NCBI GenBank assembly: GCA_024195585.1 | Contig: SWBL01000021.1 | Location: forward strand, 62,001 to 126,000 | DNA from: Aureobasidium sp. EXF-3400 | Taxonomy: Eukaryota > Ascomycota > Dothideomycetes > Dothideales > Saccotheciaceae | Direction of reading: 5' to 3' | Length of the DNA: 64,000 bases | Part shown: positions 22,738-31,140 of the stretch, piece by piece | Numbering within the stretch: the stretch's first letter is position 1 | Layout of the letters: every line of letters starts with the position of its first letter | Translations under genes and position numbers: made by a program | The notes under the pieces: generated by a model | The model's database searches: none | What the model was told of the DNA's origin: nothing | The model's input: the letters and a program-made list of their open reading frames with translations, nothing else

Positions 22738-23770
22738 TTAATGAGGCTTCTGAATACTGCGCTCAAACTCCATCAGTCGAGCAAACCCGGCCTTCATCTC
22801 TGACTGTATCTTCACCTCAGGCATCGCACATGGTGATCTTGGCTCGCCTCCGTACCCAAACGAATCGTTAAGCCCGACCTTGACAGCCACGAATCCGCCC
22901 TTGATTGCGACCCAGTCCGCTTCAGCCAGGACAGCTTGTATCTCCCGTGCTCGCTCAAGATCGCCAGCCTCATAGGCTTCGATCAATCGCACGTTCGTCT
23001 TTGGTGCGAGATTGCCCAATCCTGCTATCACCCCAGCGCCTCCGACCGCCAATGTCTGCAAGAGAAAGTCCGAGGATCCTCCAAATGTTAGGAAGTCCGA
23101 ATCCTTCGTAGCAGCTACAACACGAGCCAACTTGCCAGTGTTGCCGCAGGTGAGCTTAACACCGACCACGCGAGGATGTTGGGCCAGCTCGATGATCTGA
23201 TCAGACGTTATGTCAATACCGCTTTGTACTGCCGGGAAGTTGTAGATCAGAATGGGGATTGGTGATGCCTCAGCTACTTTGCGGTAGTGATCAAGAAGAA
23301 GCTTTGACGACAACAGCGAAGCAAAGTAACTTGGTGGTAAGACAAGGGCTGCATCACCGCCAGCAGAAGCCGCATCCTTGCAGAGCTGTATCGTCTCTCT
23401 GGTTGATTGCGCTCCGCAGCCTACGATGAGTCTGACATCATGGCCAGAGTCGTCGAGTGCTTGCCTGGTCGTCTGCGTGATAAGAATCCGTTCCGCGTGG
23501 CTGAGATGTGCAGCTTCCCCATTACTTCCGTGTGTTACTGTGCAACGTCAGCACATGTTCGGTTCTTTGCACGTCAGCGTCCTGACCTATGCCCTTTATG
23601 CCACTGCTGGCCAGTCTCAGAGCATGCTTGCGTGTCGTGTCAACGTCTACTTCCTCGTCGTCTTTGAAGAAAGCCACAGTTGGAACGTAGATGCCTGCTT
23701 CTAACTTCATTCCGTTAGAGGCGGGTAAAGAGACAGTAGTATCGAGATCTTGGGTCGATGTTGGAGCCAT
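22738..23770 (-). CDS. DHDPS-type 2-keto-3-deoxy acid (or 4-hydroxy-2-oxoglutarate) aldolase
   Basis: Two exons, 23770-23587 and 23537-22738, joined over a 49-nt intron; 327 aa. Splicing restores GSNGEAAHLSHAER, the family's first active-site loop. PIPILIYNFPAVQSG carries the catalytic Tyr, and RVVGVKLTCGNTGKL carries the Schiff-base Lys. The C-terminal helices are intact. This branch of the DHDPS superfamily cleaves 2-keto-3-deoxy sugar acids or hydroxy-oxoglutarate to pyruvate plus an aldehyde, which fits the product of the neighbouring dehydratase. An upstream in-frame ATG at 23827 would add a hydrophobic 19-residue leader that is probably untranslated or an alternative form. The cluster motif lies about 110 nt upstream of the start. 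Confidence 0.9.
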
Positions 23771-23872
23771 TACAAGGAGTATGCTGATAAAGGTAGTTGG
23801 TAACAATGACAGTTGTGGGAGATGCATGATTTATATACCGAGCCCTTGATGCTGCTTCGAATCGCCTAGGTC

Positions 23873-23886
23873 TGTGACCCCCACTT
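23873..23886 (+). promoter_or_regulatory. Cluster motif TGTGACCCCCACTT upstream of the aldolase gene
   Basis: This site matches the one at 15731 over ten consecutive bases, GTGACCCCCA plus C. It lies in the 334-nt region between the aldolase start and the end of the short-chain dehydrogenase gene. I see no other structure there. Confidence 0.55.
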
Positions 23887-24104
23887 ACAGCCTGTCTTGA
23901 CCCAAACAAGCTCGCATCACCTCAATTGGCCGACAAAATCTATTGAGGGTATGGATATACACGATTTCCCTACTGTGTTCTGATTATGCACTTTTGGGAA
24001 CGGCTGTTGAAGCTTCATAGTATGTCTGAGCAGTATGGACTGAAGCTGACACAACAGAGCCTGTTACCGCAACACCTCATATCGTGTCTTTCATGTCCTG
24101 GCGA

Positions 24105-25037
24105 TTATCGACCCATCCAACCTCCGTCCACCGTCAAAATCTCTCCAGATACGTACAGACTTGCTCGGCTCGCAAGATACACTATTGAGCCAGCAAAATC
24201 TTCAGGCAAGCCCCATCGGCCAGCGGGAATACGTTCCAAAATACTTGCTGCACGCTTTTCGTCCTTGATCAGGGCATCGTTCATATCAGTGTGAATATAC
24301 CCCGGAGCAATCTGTTACCCTTATCAGTCCGTTGCCGCATCGTCCTACCAGTACTACTTACAGCGTTCACGTTGATACCGTGCCCAGCCCAGGAGTTTGA
24401 CAGTGCTTTTGTCAATTGTGCTACTCCGCCCTTTGCTGCAGCGTAGGCAGGTACGTTCAAGCCTCCTTGGAATGAAACCAAAGATGCGATCTTGGGTGAG
24501 TTGTCAGCATGAACTTCGCCCCGAGGCTTTCGACTGAAGACTCACATTGATGATAGAACCGCGGTGAGGCCCCTCTCGAGTCATCATGTGGGCTCCTACA
24601 TCACGGCATAGTGTGAAGACGGTGTTGAGATTGACTTGAAGCACCTGAATACAAGCCGTCAGTCATGGCTTCGATCCGCATGAGCCCATACACACCTCGT
24701 TCCAGTCGCCATCCGGAAACTCGTGTGGAGGGTGGCGTCTCTGTATACCGCCGCAGTTTACCAATATGCTCAGGTCATGGCCATCTGACACAATTCGCTT
24801 GATCAGCCCACTGATTTGGCTGTGGTCTGACAAATCTGCTTCGTATATGGTCGCCTTCCTCCCAAGCTTCTCAATCTGCTCTTTGGTAGTAACGTCCTTG
24901 GAGCTCCGCTGTATCAACACGATATCGGCCCCAGCCTCTGCTAGAGCAAGCGCAAGCGACTGGCCAATTCCCCTTGTTCCGCCAGTGATGACGGCAGTTC
25001 GGTCTTGCAGCGAGAAGAGGCTCAACACTCCAGACAT
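24105..25037 (-). CDS. KduD-like short-chain dehydrogenase (2-deoxy-D-gluconate 3-dehydrogenase type)
   Basis: Four exons: 25037-24696, 24644-24546, 24490-24362 and 24311-24105, all joined at phase 0; 258 aa. The nucleotide motif is TGGTRGIG (residues 19-26). The catalytic Ser lies in [11 protein letters not shown] and the Tyr/Lys pair in YAAAKGG. The C-terminal [18 protein letters not shown] and VDGGWMGR match bacterial KduD closely. The usual NNAG is changed to NCGG. KduD oxidises 2-keto-3-deoxygluconate-type acids at C5, or interconverts them with diketo forms, so it fits a pathway running through 2-keto-3-deoxy acids. It is divergent from the transporter gene over a 551-bp promoter. Confidence 0.92.
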
Positions 25038-25588
25038 GATTGTTACGAAAGTCTTCTACGTGGAGTGAACTCGGTTGACAACGTGCTAGTAAAGTCGTCT
25101 TGCGTACAGTATGCAAAAGAACCCATTGAAACTGGCTGAGTATGTATCAATCATTGACTGAGTGGGGGTTCGATCAAACCCCGCACCACTTCCTGCAGCT
25201 AGGTTTGGGGGTCATAGCCTCCCAATATGCAAAGATTTGTCACGCGAACAGCTATAGAAATGCACAGTTCCTTCGGTAGATAAGAAGTGTCCACCGAGAG
25301 TCGTGATTATAACGACTCTCTATGGACTTTGCTATTATCTAGAAGGACCTGTGCATTTTGATAGCTCCAGCGCCGCCTGTGTGTTGTGGTGAGAGCGGGG
25401 TGGGGGTGACAGAGTTTAGCACATGGGGAGGGTGTAGGAAGGAGTGATCGACACTGCACCCCATGGGGTATTTGATGCATGCAGAGCACCTCCAAGGCCA
25501 TTATCTCCATGATGGATACAACATAAGTATGTGACTTGGTGCATTTTTCTTGCTCTGCCATTCTCTTTTCCCACTACCACACAGAATC
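25038..25588. promoter_or_regulatory. Bidirectional promoter between the short-chain dehydrogenase and the MFS symporter
   Basis: Three copies or variants of the cluster motif are visible. GTGGGGGTTCGATC at 25162-25175 opens an 18-bp imperfect inverted repeat, GGGGTTCGATCAAACCCC. TTTGGGGGTCAT lies at 25204-25215, the reverse of TGACCCCCA plus AA. TGGGGGTGACA lies at 25401-25411. The last is about 180 nt upstream of the transporter ATG. Confidence 0.5.
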
Positions 25589-27340
25589 ATGTCTGTCAAC
25601 GAAAACAAGATCGCCATACAGCATGTTGAAAACTTTGACAAGGTGCAAGATGTTCAACATGATTTCGAAGACCTTCCTGAGTCTCTTCGTGAACTCAGTC
25701 AGCAAGAATTAGCCAAAATCGGGAAGTGGACAACTCTGAAGCTGGACTGTATCGTGATGCCTGCCCTCACGATTCTTTATATTCTGTAAGAGTTGACAAA
25801 CCCAAACTACCTATCATCATGTGGTGCTAATGTACGATGACAGAAATTATCTGGATCGTCAGAACATTGCTGCGAGTAAGCTGGCGAACATAATGAGAGA
25901 TTTGAACATGTCCGTCCAGCAATACAACACCTGTGTGAGCATACTATTTGTGGGTTACAGTATGTATAATCTCTTTTATTGCCTACGATTGGACTGACAA
26001 AAGGCACTAGTCTTGATGCAAGTCCCCTCGAACTTGGTTCTGAGTAAGATCAAATGGCCAGCTGTATGGATCTGTAGTGCAGTTGCTGGGTGGGGTGCAG
26101 TCTCTGCTGCAACAGCGGCGGTCTCGTCCTACGGCAGCCTACTTGCATGTCGCCTTTGCCTCGGTGTGGTCGAGGCGGTGTTCTTTCCAGGAGCGTTCTT
26201 CTATCTCTCCATGTTCTATAACAGAAAGCAGAGTAGGTGAGGTCGAAATTTTGGTACTCCTGAGTATCGCTGAGCAGTACAGTTGCCCTCCGCACCGCTA
26301 TTCTCTATTCCGGTTCGCAGCTCGGCAATGCTTTCGGTACGCTATTGGCGATCGGGATACTGAAACTGGACGGTCATCATGGTCTGCAGGGCTGGAGGTG
26401 GCTCTTTTTGATCGAAGGCGTTCTCACGATAGGCTTTGCACTCATGTAAGCAATCAGGCCAACTTTGAAGACCCATGTGCTGTATTCTAACATCCAGATA
26501 GCTTTGTACTCTACCTCCCTAACTCTAACAAGAAGATTTGGACATTCTCGCAACAACAACTCGACTGGCTCAAATGGAACTACGAAAGAGACCTGAAACA
26601 ACAGGATGCTTCCGATGAGGTCACGGCATTACAAGGCTTCTTGCTTGCTGTGAGAGATCCAAAGACTTGGCTGATGTGCAGTACTCTCTATGCCACCTAT
26701 ACTGCGGCCGCGGTGAACAACTTTTTCCCGACAGTTGTTGGAGGCCTAGGATTCGGCAGGAACTTGACTTATGTGTTGACTGCGCCGCCATTCCTTCTAT
26801 GCGTGGTTGCCATGTTGTGCAATGGGTTCCACAGCGACAAGGTTGGTACAACTTCCTTACCACTCTAAGTGCTACGGCTAACAACGAATGCAGATGGGAG
26901 AACGCTACTTGCACATCGCTTTACCGCTGATTATCACAGTCCTCGCAAACATCATCGCTGTGAGCACACTCAACATCGGTGCTCGCTACTTTGCCATGTG
27001 CATAATGCCATTGAGCTTCTACAGTTCTGCAATCTGCCAGCTCTCGTGGATCTCAGGCTCGCTTTCACAACCAGCAGTCAAACGTGCTGCATCGATTGCC
27101 ATCATAAATGCCATCTGCAATACTCCCAATATCTGGACGAGTTATCTGTATTATGACTCACCTCGATATGTGGCTGCATTTTCGGTGAATTTGGGTGCTG
27201 CGGTGGTGGCGTTTGCGAGTGCTACTGCTACTTACTTTTATCTGAGGAGGCAGAATCAGATGATGGATCAGGGCAAGCCGTTGGGTAGATCGGGACCTAC
27301 ACCGGTGCAACAGGCGAATGGATTTAGGTATATGCTGTAA
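25589..27340 (+). CDS. MFS anion:cation symporter (Dal5/Tna1-like) of the sugar-acid cluster
   Basis: Six exons: 25589-25785, 25844-25959, 26011-26236, 26278-26445, 26502-26841 and 26894-27340; 497 aa. The start gives MSVNENKIAIQHVENF and a hydrophilic N-terminus. Twelve membrane segments are expected; visible family motifs include ILNYLDRQNIAASKLA, ILMQVPSNLVLSKIKWP, LLACRLCLGVVEAVFFPGA and LQGWRWLFLIEGVLTI. These are typical of the anion:cation symporter branch, which in fungi carries allantoate, nicotinate, biotin, tartrate and related organic anions. Here it is the likely importer of the acid degraded by the neighbouring enzymes. The fifth exon uses acceptor GATAG; the AG five nt earlier would bring an immediate stop. 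Confidence 0.92.
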
Positions 27341-27366
27341 TGCATGAAGATTTATTTATTATCAAG

Positions 27367-28283
27367 CTACTTGCCTGTACTGTCAATCTCGTACCTCCCA
27401 TTGTCCCAATCCGCTTCGTAGGTGTGTACTGGTGGAGCCGCATTTTGCGGTGGGTTGTATGGTTGCTGAGCCATGGGAGCACTGGAGTATGACTCTTGTG
27501 ATCTGAGATTTTGCATCTCTTTTTTCAGACTCTTCACTTTCCTCATCATCCAGATCAGGCCGGCTAAAGCGATTATACAAGCTACTCCCAGAACTGCGCC
27601 TACGGCTGCACCAACGACTGTTGTGGTGTTGCTTGAGTCGCTAGATGAAGTTGCGGTGACGGTCGACGTGACTGTTGCTGTTGCGGCTGCATCGGTGGAG
27701 TTTGAGTCGCTCGAAGAGGTTGAGGTCCCAGGAATTGCGTTGTTGATGAATTGTCCGAGGTAAGACGTCTGGTCGGTGTTGATAATCATGCTGGAGTTGT
27801 TGCAGCAGTTTGTTCGATCTGAAGCTTCACGGCAGCACCATTGGTCTAGTACGCAGGGCAACACATTGTACGCTTTCCATCCATTCTGCTCTGTGTAAGC
27901 TTGTTAGAGAGAACAATGAGTTAAAGAGCCTTGGAGTCTACTTACTGGCCATGGGACACGCGTACGGACAACTTGCGTCACTGAAAGTGCTGTCGGTGCA
28001 GCCGTTGGCATATATGTAGCCGCTGTAGGAGCCTTGTTGTGCGTAGCAAAGACCTCCTTGGATGCAGATGTCACCATTCCCTTTGTTTGACGCCTGTAAA
28101 GTATGAGCATGACTGTCAAGGCCCATGTAAACCAGAGACACTCACGCAACACGCGCTCTCTGTTGCAGTAGAATTACAGGGTACAAACGAGCCATCTGTG
28201 ATTGCGATGCCTTGGGCATTGAAACATCTCTTATCTGCTCGAGCAACGTACAGCAGCGAGGCTAACAAGAAAATGAAGCGCAT
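27367..28283 (-). CDS. Cys-rich single-pass membrane protein (Skg6/Mid2-like topology)
   Basis: Three exons: 28283-28146, 28093-27946 and 27890-27367; 269 aa. A signal peptide (MRFIFLLASLLYVARA) is followed by about 110 residues with many paired Cys (CC at residues 45-46, about 112-113 and 123-124) and an N-glycosylation sequon. Next come a Ser/Thr/Ala-rich stalk (about 145-180), a membrane helix starting VVGAAVGAVLGVACIIALAG (about 183-208), a basic stop-transfer KVKSLKKEM and a Pro/Gln-rich cytoplasmic tail. This layout resembles fungal cell-wall sensors and Skg6-type proteins, but I do not recognise the ectodomain. The gene ends 26 nt from the transporter stop, tail-to-tail. No cluster motif was seen upstream of it, so it is probably not part of the pathway. 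Confidence 0.8.
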
Positions 28284-28889
28284 ACTGAGGCAGAGAAGGC
28301 AGTCGAACAGAGAACTGTGTAGTGCAGTATAAGGACAAAAATGGAGGACGAAAGAGAGATGCCTAAAGAGAAAGGTCTAGCATTATAAGTCACGGTGCTG
28401 ACAGGAACAGGCTGAGCATATGCTGCTGTATGGTTGCTCAGCCTCTTGGGTTGGCTGCAGTGCACATCTCGGTTATTCTAAAAGTAGTGCAAAATAGCCA
28501 TGTTTTCGTCGGCAAGGATTCAGGCCTTGTCGATGCGTCCAATGGCATGCCCTCTACCGGCGGTAAAGATGATTTGTAGGATGGTACGCCGGAGAAATAT
28601 ATCAACGAGTCAAGACGATGGATCACTGTCGATATTAACGCGATGAAGTTTTGCTATGAGCGCAGACGTGAGGAAGGACAGTGCCCCACGAGCGACGGTG
28701 AGGAAATGTTCTCAACAAGCACGCGTCAGAAAAATCAATGTCGTGCAGATGGGGACTAGAGTCGGTTAGACTTACCATTCGAAGCAGAGCATGGCCATAG
28801 AGCGTTGCAGCCCGCGATCGAGCGTGGCGCCATGTCAAGAATGTCGCCCTCGTTACTCATGGGCCACTTCTCTTCTCGTAGCCAGCATA
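28284..28889. other. Divergent promoter between the membrane protein gene and ALO1
   Basis: About 0.6 kb. An in-frame ATG at 28791 would extend the ALO1 product by 33 residues that do not resemble the family N-terminus. I see nothing else coding. Confidence 0.4.
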
Positions 28890-30560
28890 ATGGACGACAA
28901 GTTGCAGGCAGATATACGGGAGGTTGACCCTTCGGTCGCCTTCCCAGCTAACCAGCAGCACGTACACTCGACATGGGCCCGCACCTTCCACTCGCGACCG
29001 GAGCTGTATATCCAGCCAGAAAGCACCGAGGAGGTTCAGAAGATCATCAAGCTCGCTCGACGAAGCAGGAGACGCATCGTCGTCGTCGGCTGCGGTCACT
29101 CGCCCAGTGATCTTACCTGCACCTCATCATGGATGGTCAACCTCGACAAGTACAGCCGCGTGCTCAACGTCGACCGTGAACGCAAGCGCCTCACTGTCCA
29201 GGGTGGCATCCGTCTGCGCGACCTCAACCTGGCCGCCAACAGCCATGGCCTCACCATGCCCAATCTCGGCAGTATTCACGACCAGTCCATCGTCGGTGCC
29301 ATCTCGACTGCCACCCACGGCAGCACTCTCAAACACGGTCTCATGTCCGACTCGGTCAAATCCATCCGCATCGCTCTTTCCGACGGCTCCATCGCTTCCT
29401 GCTCACCCGACGAGAACCCGGACCTCTTCCGTGCCGCTCTTACATCGCTTGGTGCCCTCGGTATTATCACCGAAGTCGAGTTCGAGATGACAGATGCGAC
29501 CAACATTGAATGGGAACAAACTCTGAAACCCCTTGACTGGGTGCTTTCGCGCTGGGACAATGACCTGTGGACAAACAAGGAGTTCACCCGTGTCTGGTGG
29601 CTGCCCTACATGAAGAGAGCCATCGTTTGGTCTGCTTCCAAGACAGACAAGCCAGAGAGACCCCCAGTCTCGAGCTGGTATGGAGGTTCCGTTGGCTTCC
29701 ATACCTACCAGATTCTGCTCTGGATCTCAAATTACGTCCCTCGCATCCTTCCTGCCATCGAGTGGTTTGTCTTTGGTATGCAGTATGGCTTCTCTGACCA
29801 TGCTGTTACTAGTGGAATCGAGCCTCAGCGGACTGGTCTGCTCATGAACTGTCTATACTCTCAATTCGTCAACGAGTGGGCTTTGCCTCTGGAGAAAGGC
29901 CCTGAAGCCCTCACTCGTATGTCTGCATGGATCAACGGCGAAGAAGGTTCCGACATCCCCTTCAGCAACAAGGGGCTCTATGTTCATGCCCCTATCGAAG
30001 TCCGTGTTTCCGACACCTCTCGCGTCCAACCCAGACCTTGGATGGATAACACCAATGCCAACGGCCCTACTCTTTATCTCAACGCCACCCTTTACCGCCC
30101 CTTCTTGAAGGATCCTCCTTGTCACGAGCGCTATTACGAAGCCTTCGAATACCTCATGAAGGAACTCGGCGGCAAGCCTCATTGGGCAAAGAATTTCTCC
30201 ACTGTCACTCACGAGGATATGCAAAACATGTTCGGTGACAACCTGACCTCTTTCCTGCGCGTACGCAATGAAGTCGACCCTGATGGTGTCTTCCTCGGCG
30301 CATGGCATCGTCGCTACTTGCTGCCTGCCGACACCCCTCGCTTCGCTTGTGAGGAGAAGGAGTTGGCAAGGACCCAAGCTGCTGATGGCGGCAGAAACTG
30401 GTTTGGTGATTTGACAAGTCATCCTAGAACTGCAGACGAAAAGACTGCTCTGCTCTCGACAGACCATGGTCCTGAGCATGATGATCTTGAAGATGCACGT
30501 CGTTTCAGAGAGACCTCTGTCGAGAGCTTGTTTGGCACGAAAGTCTTCGATAAGATGTAA
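28890..30560 (+). CDS. ALO1: D-arabinono-1,4-lactone oxidase
   Basis: A single-exon 556-aa flavoprotein. The N-terminal FAD-binding domain shows STEEVQKIIKLARRSRRR followed by VVVGCGHSPSDLTCTSSW, where the His is the predicted covalent FAD attachment site. It continues with VNLDKYSRVLNVD and SIVGAISTATHGSTLKHG. The C-terminal ALO domain carries the GGKPHWAKNF (HWAK) motif near residue 430. The enzyme makes D-erythroascorbate in the mitochondrial outer membrane. I chose the ATG at 28890 (MDDKLQADIREVDPSVAF) because this matches the family start; the earlier ATG at 28791 adds an unrelated leader. Confidence 0.95.
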   Translation: MDDKLQADIREVDPSVAFPANQQHVHSTWARTFHSRPELYIQPESTEEVQKIIKLARRSRRRIVVVGCGHSPSDLTCTSSWMVNLDKYSRVLNVDRERKRLTVQGGIRLRDLNLAANSHGLTMPNLGSIHDQSIVGAISTATHGSTLKHGLMSDSVKSIRIALSDGSIASCSPDENPDLFRAALTSLGALGIITEVEFEMTDATNIEWEQTLKPLDWVLSRWDNDLWTNKEFTRVWWLPYMKRAIVWSASKTDKPERPPVSSWYGGSVGFHTYQILLWISNYVPRILPAIEWFVFGMQYGFSDHAVTSGIEPQRTGLLMNCLYSQFVNEWALPLEKGPEALTRMSAWINGEEGSDIPFSNKGLYVHAPIEVRVSDTSRVQPRPWMDNTNANGPTLYLNATLYRPFLKDPPCHERYYEAFEYLMKELGGKPHWAKNFSTVTHEDMQNMFGDNLTSFLRVRNEVDPDGVFLGAWHRRYLLPADTPRFACEEKELARTQAADGGRNWFGDLTSHPRTADEKTALLSTDHGPEHDDLEDARRFRETSVESLFGTKVFDKM

Positions 30561-31140
30561 ATGATAATGTATGTTGTTATGCCACCTGGAACCTCTGTAA
30601 AATTACTGTATTCAATTTCCTCAACTCGAGATTCTTGAGAGGTTAAAGTTGATGTGCTTCAATCTGCAACTAACGGCACAAGATTGGACACATTAATTTC
30701 TGAGTCAAAAGATTGCGAGTACGCATTAAGCCAGCACCATTGCGTAAATTCCGTGGCGAGTTCTTTGCACCTTCCGAGCAAGTTTGTCACGCGAAGTTGC
30801 CGTGACCGCGACTTCCTTGTTCGTCTTATGCGGCTTCGAACAGATTGGTGTGGGAAGCTCTCTCAAGCCGACATGAACAGCCACTCTCCTGAGTACCCAA
30901 CCACCTATCACTCGACTACTTCTATCCCATTCATCTCCCGTCGCAACCCCCCTATTCGTCGACGTGCTACAACTACCCGCTACTGGATGTGGAATATCAA
31001 CAACTGGCCGCCCCTCGAACGCGTTGACCCATTGCATAATCGATCCCTTCCTCATATTCTCTCACTTGTGGTCCTACACCTGAGGTCCCCACTCCCCATA
31101 ACCCACTATCTACGATACGGCCGATCTTGTATCTACAAGA
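30561..31140. other. Promoter and leader region of the histidine kinase gene
   Basis: A long open frame (30654-31418) crosses this region and overlaps the kinase's first exon in another frame. It opens with TTG, has no recognisable domain and is probably not a gene. I cannot exclude an upstream non-coding exon for the kinase. Confidence 0.4.

Noticed and set aside
25162..25186. tRNA-like T-arm (GGTTCGATC with flanking G/C)
   Set aside because: No A-box, anticodon arm or acceptor stem at proper spacing; better explained as a palindromic promoter site.
29853..30479. 208-codon minus-strand ORF opposite ALO1
   Set aside because: Shadow of the ALO1 coding sequence.
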